Shown here piece by piece: positions 53,822-62,401 of a stretch of DNA of 64,000 bases. Below the pieces are notes generated by a model. The model ran no database searches and was not told where the DNA came from. It was given only the letters and a program-made list of their open reading frames with translations. The first letter of the stretch is position 1. Every line of letters begins with the position of its first letter. This DNA comes from Bacillus sp. V3B (GTDB lineage Bacteria > Bacillota > Bacilli > Bacillales > Cytobacillaceae), in contig NZ_JAETXM010000014.1 of the NCBI RefSeq assembly GCF_024494465.1, positions 1-64,000 on the forward strand, read 5' to 3'. A program made the position numbers and the translations under genes.

Positions 53822-53944
53822 TCTTTATTTTTGACCGTAGATAGTACGAATATTGATCAGATTCAGTCTGCAATTAAAATGATTCAATCTAAGTGGGGCC
53901 GGATTGATACATTAGTCAATAATGGCGAATTATATACGAGATAA
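53822..53944 (+). pseudogene. internal fragment of an SDR dehydrogenase
   Basis: A 40-codon frame reading LTVDSTNIDQIQSAIKMIQS then KWGRIDTLVNN, the second and third segments of an SDR, after which it diverges and stops. The cofactor motif and catalytic Tyr are missing. It begins right at the end of the 195-bp element, which may have cut the gene. Confidence 0.65.
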
Positions 53945-54046
53945 TGGAGGGATTAAATAGGATTTTCAGCTGCTATTCTATGATAAGAAAAATGGATAGG
54001 GGGAATGAGTCAACCAAAATCAATTTAATTTTTTGGTTGAGCTTAC

Positions 54047-54098
54047 AAAATCAGCAGTCCAGTTTAGTTTAAAAACTATTCAGTGGACTGCTGATTTT
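54047..54098. terminator. terminator AAAATCAGCAGTCCA / TGGACTGCTGATTTT
   Basis: Perfect 15-bp arms, 22-base loop, T-run on both strands. No intact gene is adjacent, so it marks the end of a lost transcription unit. Confidence 0.85.
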
Positions 54099-54348
54099 TA
54101 TTGTAGTGATAAATCGTTATTCCTCTTGATAAATTTCATGATTTGAAATACTATAATAGCAGTAGAGTTATTTTAATATAACAAAGTTTTATATCTCTAT
54201 GGATAACTTTTATTTACGAACCATCTAATACTATAGTCATTTGTGTTAGATGATCGTGGAAGGTTCGAAAGTACATAGTAACTAGATTTTATCTGTATTT
54301 AAATAGCTTCGTCAGTAATTTTATGAAAATAACGGTTGAGGTGTTTAT

Positions 54349-54729
54349 ATGATTAATTCTGTTAACAATGCTATAAGAATTATCGACTGCTTTACAGCGG
54401 AAAACCCTGAAGTAGGAGTTTCAGAAATTGCCTCGTTATTAAACATGAATAAAAGTACAGTTCATCATCTGATCTGATGAGGACATTAAATTACGATTAC
54501 CCATCATGACCAATTTATCATTGAACTAAAAAAGATTGCCAAACAAGGTTATTCAATTGATCATGAAGAATTTGAAGTGGGTTTATATTGCGTGGCGGTC
54601 CCCTTGAAAGATTTTTTAGGGAATATTGTAGCGGCTATAAGTATATAGGGTCCCGAACATCGGATTCATAGTCAGAAAGAAAACTACCTTTCCCAAATTT
54701 TATTAACAGCGAAAAAGATATCAACTTAG
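54349..54729 (+). pseudogene. IclR-family regulator with large internal deletion
   Basis: GAGGTG and ATG at 54349 open the IclR helix-turn-helix (NNAIRIIDCFTAENPEVGVS, then NMNKSTVHHLI), which stops at 54474-54476. Another frame continues with the C-terminal effector part (KKIAKQGYSIDHEEFEVG, YCVAVPLKDFLGNIVAAISI), also with stops. About 100 residues of the normal 250 are missing. Such regulators often control aromatic catabolism. Confidence 0.75.
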
Positions 54730-55078
54730 TTTGATTTATGATTTGAAGTATAGATGCAAAACAAATATTAAAAAGGCTATGGGAATCTAAAATATAAATT
54801 TTTTGACGAAAATTTGAAAAAAATGAAGGAATTTATCGAATATATGTCGAATAATTAATTCTATAGATACAAATATTAGTTATATGAGTAAATAAGTAAT
54901 GAAAAAATGACTTATTTTAATTCGCGGCTTCGTTAATGATTTTGTTGGAACCGATCATGTATGTTTAATGTGCTAATCTTAAAAGTCCAGCACGATCCCT
55001 TTTAATCAAAAGGTTAACAAGGCCGAATTAATTATATGGATTTATTAAATCTAAAGCAAAATGAGAGGGGATTTTAAA
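54730..55078. other. AT-rich region without a recognisable gene
   Basis: Short frames only, with no ribosome binding site. It probably includes decayed coding sequence of the aromatic island and the promoter of the hydrolase at 55079. Confidence 0.3.
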
Positions 55079-55894
55079 ATGGTAGAAAAGGGTAAATACG
55101 TTGACGTACAAGGGATTAATACGCATTATCATGAAGATGGACAAGGAGAACCAGTGCTTCTCATTCATGGATCAGGACCAGGGGTTTCAGCATGGGCTAA
55201 CTGGCGTTTAGTTTTTCCTATACTTTCTAAGCAATACCACCTTTATGCACCAGATGTTGTTGGATTTGGTTACACAGATAGACCAGAAGATATTCAATAT
55301 TCTATAGATGTTTGGGCAGAACATATGATTAATTTTATCGATACGGTTATTAAGAAAAAAGTATCCATTATCGGTAACTCTTTTGGTGGAGCGATTGCTT
55401 TACATATGGCGAAACGTCGTCCAGATCTTATCAATAAATTAATTATGATGGGTAGTATGGGAACAGATCATTATATTGCAGATGGATTGGATAAGGTTTG
55501 GGGTTATACACCAAGCTTTGAAAATATGAAAAATCTCATTAAACTTTTTGCTTATGATCAAAGTATGGCCGAAAATGGTGACTTAGTGGAGATGCGTTAT
55601 CAATCCAGTATGCAAGAAGGCTTCCAAGAGTCATTTTCCGCTATGTTCCCAGAGCCAAGACAAAGACATGTTAGTGCAATGGCTTTAACCATCGATCAAC
55701 TGCAAAATATTCAGTTTCCAGCGTTAGTGATTCATGGTAGAGATGATCAAGTTATTCCATTAGAAGAGACAAGCTTTAAGTTAGCTCGAGCACTTCCAAA
55801 TGCTCAACTTGTTGTATTCCCTGAATGTGGTCACTGGGTACAAATTGAAAAAACAGAAGAGTTTGCTGCACAAGTGGTTGAATTTTTGAAATGA
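55079..55894 (+). CDS. alpha/beta hydrolase of the meta-cleavage type
   Basis: A 271-residue hydrolase with the triad Ser101 (GNSFGG), Asp222 or 223 (HGRDDQVIP) and His252 (CGHWVQ), and oxyanion segment HGSGPGVSAWANW at 30-42. The GSGPG.SAW signature is that of 2-hydroxymuconic semialdehyde hydrolases (XylF/TodF/BphD), which cut the ring-fission product of catechols. GAGGGG lies 8 bases before the ATG at 55079. It is the one intact catabolic enzyme left in the island. Confidence 0.87.
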   Translation: MVEKGKYVDVQGINTHYHEDGQGEPVLLIHGSGPGVSAWANWRLVFPILSKQYHLYAPDVVGFGYTDRPEDIQYSIDVWAEHMINFIDTVIKKKVSIIGNSFGGAIALHMAKRRPDLINKLIMMGSMGTDHYIADGLDKVWGYTPSFENMKNLIKLFAYDQSMAENGDLVEMRYQSSMQEGFQESFSAMFPEPRQRHVSAMALTIDQLQNIQFPALVIHGRDDQVIPLEETSFKLARALPNAQLVVFPECGHWVQIEKTEEFAAQVVEFLK

Positions 55895-55932
55895 TAAAGT
55901 GATTGATAAAAGTTAAAAAGTGTTTAAGTAAG

Positions 55933-55983
55933 AAAAAAGGAACAGCCTCATTGCATAAAATGCAATGAGGCTGTTCCTTTTTT
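55933..55983. terminator. very strong bidirectional terminator
   Basis: AAAAAAGGAACAGCCTCATT.. is paired over 24 bases with its complement around a 3-base loop; it serves both the hydrolase and the minus-strand gene at 55987. Confidence 0.92.
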
Positions 55984-55986
55984 CGT

Positions 55987-56208
55987 TTAAGATGTCTTTT
56001 CGTGATGTTCATTTATGTGGATCAATGAACTTTTTTTAATCCAATAGTTAAAGTGGTCTAATGGGAAAACCCCTCTGCACTCCGAATTATCCATTTGTAT
56101 GACCACGCTAGCGTCAGTTACTTCTAGAATTCTTAATGTTTCCGAATGACTAAAGTTTGGAATAAAACTACTTTTCATTTCAAATTCCATATTTTTGTAT
56201 AGATCCAC
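55987..56208 (-). CDS. small protein of unknown function (73 aa)
   Basis: GTG start at 56208 with AGGAGG 10 bases upstream; an ATG at codon 11 is an alternative. The product reads MDLYKNMEFEMKSSFIPNFS and, near 28-45, ILEVTDASVVIQMDNSEC, suggesting a small beta-rich fold. No family recognised. Shares a bidirectional terminator with the hydrolase gene. Confidence 0.6.
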   Translation of the reverse strand: MDLYKNMEFEMKSSFIPNFSHSETLRILEVTDASVVIQMDNSECRGVFPLDHFNYWIKKSSLIHINEHHEKTS

Positions 56209-56394
56209 TTAAAACAATCCTCCTAATGATCATGTACTTGATCTTTAATCAAGATTTAGTATAACCATAATTTTCTGTTATAACCATATACTAGGTTAAA
56301 ATAATGGATTAGATTAGTCAAATATATATATATGTAAACCTCGTATATTATATAGTTTACAATAGATAGGGTTTTCAATTATCTTTATTTGAAA

Positions 56395-56470
56395 TAGGCG
56401 AGAATACCCCTTCCCCAAGGAATATGAAGGGCATAGCCCAATGAGTAGGGAGGGGATGAATCGCCTTCGG
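56395..56470 (+). other. omega-RNA-like hairpin fragment next to tnpB remnant
   Basis: ACCCCTTCCC and GGGAGGGGA pair across a 35-base stretch and are followed by TGAATCGCC, much like the CCTCCACTT/AAGTGGGGGATGAAT hairpin of the 195-bp elements. It lies upstream rather than downstream of the dead tnpB, so it probably belongs to another rearranged element. Confidence 0.35.
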
Positions 56471-56558
56471 ACAAGGGATGGCTTTTTGTCATCTCAATTG
56501 TCCGACTATTCGAGAACATTTTGCTTAACTTGAAAAAATAATCATCCGAGCTCCACTT

Positions 56559-57265
56559 AAATCGAAAAAGAATCAGGTTCAATCTTATATGACAAAGCAT
56601 ACAAACGGAAATATCGCTGTGGTCGATCGCTATATCAAGCTTCCTAAATTAGGGAACGTTCGTTTTGCTAAAAGTCGTGAAGTAGAAGGGAGTGTTTTGA
56701 ACGCTCCGATTAGACGCAGTCCTTCGGGTAAATATTTTGTTTCCCTCTCAACAGAAGTTCAAGTATCAGCATTACCGAAAACAAAATCAGCTATTGGGAT
56801 CGATGTGGGGATTAAAAACTTTGCGATTCTTTCAGATGGAATGATCTATTCAAATCCGAAGTTTTTCCGAACGTTAGAAGAAAAGTTAGCGAAAGCATAG
56901 CGGGTCATGAGTAGACGAACCATAGGCGATGCGAACTGGTACAAAGCCAAAATCAAAGTGGCGCGAACCCATGAAAAAATGACAAACGCACGAAAAGATT
57001 ACTGAAACAAGATTGCAACCGAGATCGTCAAAAACCACGACATCATCGGAATGGGAGATTTGTCGGTATCGAATATGATTAAAAATCACCATCTTGCCAA
57101 AGCCGTTAGCGAAGTATCCTGGTCACAATTCAAAACCATGATAGAATATAAAGCAAAGTGGTATGGAAAGTAAATAGTGACCGTTGCCAAGAATTTTACT
57201 TCTAGTCAACGATGTTCTTGTTGTGGCTATAAAAACAAAGACGTTAAACATCTTGGGCAATGGTG
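56559..57265 (+). pseudogene. degenerate tnpB (IS605/IS607-type OrfB)
   Basis: A broken RNA-guided nuclease/transposase-accessory gene. Readable parts are KSKKNQVQSYMTKHTNGNI, the RuvC-I motif AIGIDVGIKNFAILSDG, KAKIKVARTHEKMTNARKDY, IIGMGDLSVSNMIKN with the RuvC-II region, and the zinc-ribbon [19 protein letters not shown]. In-frame stops occur at 56898-56900, around 57002, 57171 and 57263, and the N-terminus is missing. No tnpA is near. Not functional. Confidence 0.82.
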
Positions 57266-57407
57266 AAATCAAAAAATATTGATTATGTATTTTACAATGA
57301 TGCATAGGCAATCTAATGATCTATTATTATAATAGGTAGTAGAATATATTCCAATAGGCATGTCCTAGGCTCTCTCCCCATAAGAATAGAATGGGGGTGA
57401 GGTTTTT

Positions 57408-58334
57408 TTGGCGTTGTTTGTTTTTATCCTATTAATTGGGGTATTTATTTTAGGGATGACGTTGTTAAGGTCAGGGTTATTTGCCTTATCTGGCGATTCA
57501 TTGAAAATGTGGCTAACGAAACTAACTGATGCTCCTTGGAAAGGGCTACTAGCCGGAATTCTCATTACATGTATTCTGCAAAGTAGTTCAGCTGTTATGA
57601 TTATTACAATCGGGTTGATTTCGGCAAGAATGCTTTCATTTACTCAGTCCATTGGAATCATTTTAGGAACGAATATCGGAACGACAATTACAACTGAACT
57701 CATTACGTTTGATATCCAAGCCTATATGATCCCTATTATGATTTTGGCGATCATTTTTTTATTTGCGGGGAAAAAGAAGATACAGAGCATGGGATTGATT
57801 CTTCTCGGTATTTCTCTTGTGTTCACAGCGATGGGAGGATTTGAACACTTAGCTACTCCATTAAAAGAAATTGGTTTCATGGATCAATTATTATCCTCTT
57901 TGAATGATAGTTATCTGTTGAGCGTATTGACTGGAGCGGTCATAACAGGGATTATTCAATCAAGCACAGCTACAACAGGAATCATTATGGGGTTTTTAAC
58001 AAGTGGGGCAATGAGTGTAGACACGGGTGTAGCGATCATGCTTGGTTCCAATATTGGGACTTGTGTAGATGCTTTTTTGGCCTCGTTAGGTGGTGGGCGT
58101 GAGGCAAGGCTGACTGCTTACGCCCATATTTGGTTAAATGTTCTTGGAGTAGCCGCATTCTATCCGTTTATTGGGAGGCTTTCTGAAGTGGGCATGCAAC
58201 TTGCTTCATCACCAGATGTTCAGCTTGCCCATGTCAGTGTTCTATTTAATGTTCTTTGTTCTCTGCTTGTACTACCGTTTGCTAATTCATTTGGGAAAAT
58301 GGTTTTGAAAATTCATGATAAAAAAGGGACATAA
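57408..58334 (+). CDS. Na/Pi-cotransporter family protein
   Basis: A 308-residue membrane protein with two inverted QSS repeats, ILQSSSAVMIITIGLI near 63 and IIQSSTATTGIIMGFL near 182, each followed by a G(T/S)NIGT loop (near 90 and 213). These are the hallmarks of type II sodium-phosphate transporters; size fits the short Bacillus YqeW-type form. TTG start with GGGGGTGAGG upstream. Substrate is likely phosphate. Confidence 0.9.
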   Translation: MALFVFILLIGVFILGMTLLRSGLFALSGDSLKMWLTKLTDAPWKGLLAGILITCILQSSSAVMIITIGLISARMLSFTQSIGIILGTNIGTTITTELITFDIQAYMIPIMILAIIFLFAGKKKIQSMGLILLGISLVFTAMGGFEHLATPLKEIGFMDQLLSSLNDSYLLSVLTGAVITGIIQSSTATTGIIMGFLTSGAMSVDTGVAIMLGSNIGTCVDAFLASLGGGREARLTAYAHIWLNVLGVAAFYPFIGRLSEVGMQLASSPDVQLAHVSVLFNVLCSLLVLPFANSFGKMVLKIHDKKGT

Positions 58335-58351
58335 ATTTCGTTGGAAAGATA

Positions 58352-58399
58352 AAAAAAGCACAGGTGACGACTAGAATTAGACGTTATCTGTGCTTTTTT
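58352..58399 (+). terminator. terminator AAAAAAGCACAG / CTGTGCTTTTTT
   Basis: A perfect 12-bp stem with further inner pairing, 18 bases past the Na/Pi gene. Confidence 0.9.
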
Positions 58400-58406
58400 A
58401 TTTTAA

Positions 58407-58537
58407 GCTATGTTAATGATGATTGTTGATATATGACCTTTCGTGTATGTGGATATATGTTTTATTCAGCATGAATAACGTAATGGACGTGTACACCAAA
58501 GGCTTATAGAGCAAAAACACGATTGTTTAACAGAGCC
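58407..58537 (+). mobile_element. 131-bp MITE, copy 2
   Basis: Aligns over its whole length with the reverse complement of 19318-19446 (shared blocks TTAATGATG, GTTGTTGAT, TTCAGCATGAAT, ACGTAATGGACGTGTA, TTATAGAGCA, CACGATTGTTTAAC). Flanks TATTTTAA (58399-58406) and AATTTTAA (58539-58546, after one extra C) look like a degraded 8-bp target duplication. Non-coding. Confidence 0.72.
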
Positions 58538-58553
58538 CAATTTTAAAATACCA

Positions 58554-58583
58554 TTGACAAATTTCACTAAACTGTTATATATT
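58554..58583 (+). promoter_or_regulatory. promoter with operator-like direct repeats
   Basis: TTGACA at 58554 and TATATT at 58578 (18-base spacer). The 14-mer TAAACTGTTATATA occurs at 58569-58582 and again at 58598-58611, and the second is part of the perfect palindrome TGTTATATAACA (58603-58614). Confidence 0.55.
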
Positions 58584-58632
58584 ATTTATAAATTTAATAA
58601 ACTGTTATATAACAATAAATGAGGGATGAAAA

Positions 58633-58770
58633 ATGGAAATGTATCGTAAAGCATATGAGTATTATAAAAAAGTTTGTGAAAACTATGAGATGGATTCAGT
58701 GAATTTTCATCATTTTATTAAGCATCTAACAGAGGAACAGTTGAATGAATATAGTAAGAATGCCGGTTAA
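58633..58770 (+). CDS. small helical protein (45 aa)
   Basis: GAGGG lies 7 bases before the ATG. The product MEMYRKAYEYYKKVCENYEM ends in LTEEQLNEYSKNAG and looks like a short helical hairpin. It has its own consensus-like promoter with operator repeats and a terminator, so it is a genuine small regulated gene. Family unknown. Confidence 0.6.
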   Translation: MEMYRKAYEYYKKVCENYEMDSVNFHHFIKHLTEEQLNEYSKNAG

Positions 58771-58814
58771 TCGATCATGATGATAACAGAAACAAAATCA
58801 GCAGTAACAACATA

Positions 58815-58848
58815 GCCCTATCAGTAATTGAAATACTGGTGGGGTTTT
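58815..58848 (+). terminator. terminator CCCTATCAGTA / TACTGGTGGGG
   Basis: An 11-bp stem with G-T pairs and a T-run, 45 bases after the small gene. Confidence 0.75.
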
Positions 58849-58996
58849 CGCTTTTTAATAACTATTTCTCATTTTTTGATCTATGTGAGTTGTTAACGTT
58901 ATAATAAACTTAAATACGCATCTTTTAGGAACTATAGATGAAACAATGGGTGAACCGTCTAAACCATTTAAACCGTTATTAATAGGGGTGAAGAAC

Positions 58997-59464
58997 GTGA
59001 TTTTAGTGAGTGCGTGTTTAGCAGGGTTTGATGTGAAGTATGATGGATCGCATAATCTCAATCTGAAAATAAATAAATGGTTTGAAGAGAAAAAAGCCAT
59101 GCCTGTTTGTCCAGAAGTGCTGGGAGGACTATCCATTCCGAGAGAACCCGCTGAAATAGTAGGTGGAGATGGAGAGGATGTTTTGAATGGTCAAGCAAAA
59201 GTGATGACGAATACGGGAAAAGATGTAACAGAACAGTTTATAAAAGGTGCACGAGAAACGTTGAAGATAGCGAAAGAAAACGAAGCAACGATAGTTGTTT
59301 TAAAAGAACGAAGCCCATCCTGTGGAAGTACGATGATTTATAATGGTGAATTTAAAGGAAACAAAGTAAGGGGAGACGGAGTAACTGCCGCTTTACTAAA
59401 AAGAAATGGCATTCAAGTCGTATCGGAAGAAAACTTTCTTGATTTATTAGAAGAAATAGAATGA
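58997..59464 (+). CDS. DUF523 family protein
   Basis: A 155-residue protein with the DUF523 motifs: VSACLAG.DVKYDG at the start, CPEVLGGL near 40, and LKERSPSCGS near 105. The conserved Cys residues suggest a metal or cluster site. AGGGG lies 8 bases before the GTG at 58997; the frame opening at 58946 adds a non-conserved leader. Function unknown. Confidence 0.85.
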   Translation: MILVSACLAGFDVKYDGSHNLNLKINKWFEEKKAMPVCPEVLGGLSIPREPAEIVGGDGEDVLNGQAKVMTNTGKDVTEQFIKGARETLKIAKENEATIVVLKERSPSCGSTMIYNGEFKGNKVRGDGVTAALLKRNGIQVVSEENFLDLLEEIE

Positions 59465-59605
59465 ATGGTGAAGTCAATTTTGATTTTTTTTAGTAAACCT
59501 TTAAAATAAACAGTATAAAGACTCTGATTGATGCATCCATAACGAATAAAATTGGAAGTGTTTAGGTATTTAATTTTATAAAGAAAAATAGAGGAGAAAA
59601 TTGAG

Positions 59606-60379
59606 ATGGTTTTACATTTAGAAAATGTGTCATTGAAAAAGGATGGCTCATGGATTTTACAAAACGTGAATTGGCATGTAAAAAAGGGAGAGAATTGGGT
59701 TTTATTTAGATTAAATGGTTCTGGGAAGACATCTATTCTAAATATGTTAAATGCCTATTATTTTCCAACTAGTGGTAAAGCGAAAGTGTTGGGGAAGGAA
59801 TTTGGTAAAACGCATCTTGGAGAAACCCTTCGATCAAAAATAGGGTTTGTTTCATCATTCTTGCAAGAAAAACTACATTCAAACGATAATGCATTTGAAA
59901 TTGTGTTAAGTGGGGCATTTTCTTCCATTGGTCTTTACAAAAAAATAACAGATGAGATGAGAGAAAAAGCGATCGATCTGTTAAAGGATTTTGGCTGTTT
60001 TGAGTATGCAAATCGAAACTATGGAACATTATCAGAAGGAGAAAAGCAACGGGTTTTAATTGCTCGTGCATTGATGGCAAACCCTTCTTTGCTTGTTTTT
60101 GATGAACCAACAAATGGATTGGATTTCATTGCTCGTGAAAAACTTCTGGAATCGATTGAAAAAATCACTTTAAAACCAGATGCACCAACAATGATTTATG
60201 TGACACATCATGTAGAAGAAATTCTGCCAGTTTTTAATCAGACATTATTATTAAAAACTGGCCAAGTTTTTGCATCTGGTAATACGAGTGATATGATTTC
60301 CAGTCAACAACTGTCTCAATTTTTTGATCTGCCTGTTAGTGTTATTAAACGGAATCATCGTCTTTTTCTTTCTAAATAG
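59606..60379 (+). CDS. ABC transporter ATP-binding protein (YlmA-like) with altered Walker A
   Basis: A 257-residue stand-alone ABC ATPase. Walker A reads RLNGSGKTS at 35-43, with Arg35 where the first Gly of GxxGxGK[ST] is expected (AGA codon, one base from GGA). Signature LSEGEKQRV near 142, Walker B LLVFDEPTNGLD near 162, and the switch His in YVTHH near 196 are normal. No permease gene is adjacent. YlmA-type proteins are of unknown function. GAGGAG precedes the ATG. Confidence 0.87.
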   Translation: MVLHLENVSLKKDGSWILQNVNWHVKKGENWVLFRLNGSGKTSILNMLNAYYFPTSGKAKVLGKEFGKTHLGETLRSKIGFVSSFLQEKLHSNDNAFEIVLSGAFSSIGLYKKITDEMREKAIDLLKDFGCFEYANRNYGTLSEGEKQRVLIARALMANPSLLVFDEPTNGLDFIAREKLLESIEKITLKPDAPTMIYVTHHVEEILPVFNQTLLLKTGQVFASGNTSDMISSQQLSQFFDLPVSVIKRNHRLFLSK

Positions 60380-60419
60380 AGATCCATAGAGTTTTAAATA
60401 GCAATGAAATACCGTATTC

Positions 60420-60881
60420 CTATTGGTAAAAGAATTGTGTGCTATCCGTTATTTTGATAAAGTTGCACCCAGGGAGTAACATCTCTTTATGATATTTAAC
60501 CTGAAGGTGATGTAATAATGGAAGTAAACGAGAACGCTGAGAGTCTTCCAAGTCGAATTCAAACCCATATTGATACACACCGTCATCTACTTCTTTACAC
60601 CATACATTTCTTCCTTGAAACGACAGGTTCTGGTCAAATAGTTTTGTCGTTATACCCAATATAAACCCTTTATCAAGAAGGAATCTAATGTTGGATTCAT
60701 AGCATAGTCCACCAGCTTCAATGTCTTCGATCAAAATAGAACTACTCCCAATTTGAATAGGTTTTTTATTTAATAATTGCACTGTCAAGGAACCTAATAA
60801 AGGATACTTAAAAAGAATTCTAAAGTATTGTCTTCGGTTCATATTAGGTTGATTGGCCAAAGTAGTTGGTTTTGAAGGCAA
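60420..60881 (-). CDS. PilZ-domain protein
   Basis: A 153-residue soluble protein. NRRQYFRI near 15-22 and EDIEAGGL near 52-59 follow the RxxxR and (D/N)xSxxG PilZ motifs, though the second has Ala-Gly for Ser-x-x-Gly spacing, so c-di-GMP binding is uncertain. Start is unclear: the TTG at 60881 has GGAGAG only 3 bases away, and an ATG at codon 14 has no site. Monocistronic, minus strand. Confidence 0.65.
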   Translation of the reverse strand: MPSKPTTLANQPNMNRRQYFRILFKYPLLGSLTVQLLNKKPIQIGSSSILIEDIEAGGLCYESNIRFLLDKGFILGITTKLFDQNLSFQGRNVWCKEVDDGVYQYGFEFDLEDSQRSRLLPLLHHLQVKYHKEMLLPGCNFIKITDSTQFFYQ

Positions 60882-61129
60882 GCACTCTCCATTATACTGT
60901 ATTTTATTAGTTCTATAAACCTAAAATATAGACAAAAATTGTAACTTAATAGATTTAGTAGGCTTATTTTAAATTGATAGTAAGTAAGTAGACTTTTTTC
61001 AAGTGAATAATAAATCAAGACGGCGTTTATACTCACTCACCTTATTTTGCTTTTTTATCAAAAGGCTATTAGAGTTTGCTGGTGATGTTTGGTATGATGA
61101 AAAAAACAGGGTAGAAAGAAGGCGATTCA

Positions 61130-62392
61130 ATGGAGCGAAAGCAAGAAAGAGAAAACGTCATCCTTGTTGGTTGTCAGACAACAGAGGAAGATTTGCCTTT
61201 TCAATATTCAATGGAAGAATTAGCATCGCTAACGAAAACAGCGAATGGGGAAGTATTGACTTCATTAATTCAAAAAAGAGAGCGTATTCATCCAGCGACT
61301 TATATCGGAAGAGGAAAAGTAGAAGAACTTAAAGCTCTCGTCGAAGAGATGGAAGCAAAATTAGTTATTTTCAATGACGAATTATCACCAAGTCAGGTGC
61401 GAAACATCGCACGAGATATTGATGTAAGAATCATTGATCGAACGCAATTAATCCTTGATATTTTTGCCCAAAGAGCAAGGTCAAAGGAAGGGAAACTACA
61501 GGTTGAACTAGCTCAACTTCAATATTTACTTCCTCGTCTTGGTGGACAAGGGACGCAACTTTCGAGATTAGGTGCAGGGATCGGAACAAGAGGACCTGGG
61601 GAAACAAAGCTCGAAGCAGATCGCCGTCATATCCGTAGCCGAATACATGATATTAAATCACAATTGACAAGCATTGTACAACACCGTGAACGGTATCGGG
61701 AAAGAAGGAAGAAAAATCGTGCTTTCCAAGTGGCTATTGTCGGATATACAAACGCTGGGAAATCAACCTTGTTCAATCGCTTAACAGAGGCCGCTTCATT
61801 TGAAGAAAATCAATTATTTGCGACACTTGATCCGATGACAAGAAAACTCATTCTGCCTAGTGGATATACCGTTTTGATGACAGATACCGTTGGTTTTATT
61901 CAAGACTTGCCAACGAGCCTGATTGCGGCATTCCGTTCAACCCTGGAGGAAGCAAAGGAAGCTGACCTTTTGCTGCATGTTATCGATGCGTCCAATCCGG
62001 ATTATTTTCAACATGAACAAACGGTTACTCAATTATTAGAAGAGTTAGAAACAGAACAAATTCCCCAAATAACTGTGTATAATAAAAAGGATGTCCAACA
62101 TGCAGATTTTGTTCCATCAACGAAAAATGAATCGATCCAAATCAGTGCCTTAACAAAAGAGGACCGTGAGTTATTGAAACATACGCTTGAAGCAAAAATA
62201 ATTGCGATGATGGATTTTTACCATGTGGAAGTACCTTCAACAGAAGGAAAATTATTATCACAATTGAAAAATGAAACGATTCTTAGAGAATTGGCGTTTG
62301 ATGAGGAAAAGCAATTGTATGTTTGTAAGGGCTATTCGTTTGTGGATCATCCGATTTTTGGACAGTTACAACAATATAAAGTAAAAGGATAG
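61130..62392 (+). CDS. hflX: ribosome-associated GTPase HflX
   Basis: A 420-residue GTPase. N-terminal HflX domain with [14 protein letters not shown] near 53 and the Gly-rich [20 protein letters not shown] region near 141; G1 GYTNAGKST near 204, G3 DTVGFI near 251, G4 NKKD near 314. HflX splits stalled 70S ribosomes under stress. AAGGCGA precedes the ATG. In B. subtilis the orthologue (ynbA) also lies upstream of ynbB and glnR. Confidence 0.95.
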   Translation: MERKQERENVILVGCQTTEEDLPFQYSMEELASLTKTANGEVLTSLIQKRERIHPATYIGRGKVEELKALVEEMEAKLVIFNDELSPSQVRNIARDIDVRIIDRTQLILDIFAQRARSKEGKLQVELAQLQYLLPRLGGQGTQLSRLGAGIGTRGPGETKLEADRRHIRSRIHDIKSQLTSIVQHRERYRERRKKNRAFQVAIVGYTNAGKSTLFNRLTEAASFEENQLFATLDPMTRKLILPSGYTVLMTDTVGFIQDLPTSLIAAFRSTLEEAKEADLLLHVIDASNPDYFQHEQTVTQLLEELETEQIPQITVYNKKDVQHADFVPSTKNESIQISALTKEDRELLKHTLEAKIIAMMDFYHVEVPSTEGKLLSQLKNETILRELAFDEEKQLYVCKGYSFVDHPIFGQLQQYKVKG

Positions 62393-62401
62393 GAGAAAGA
62401 C

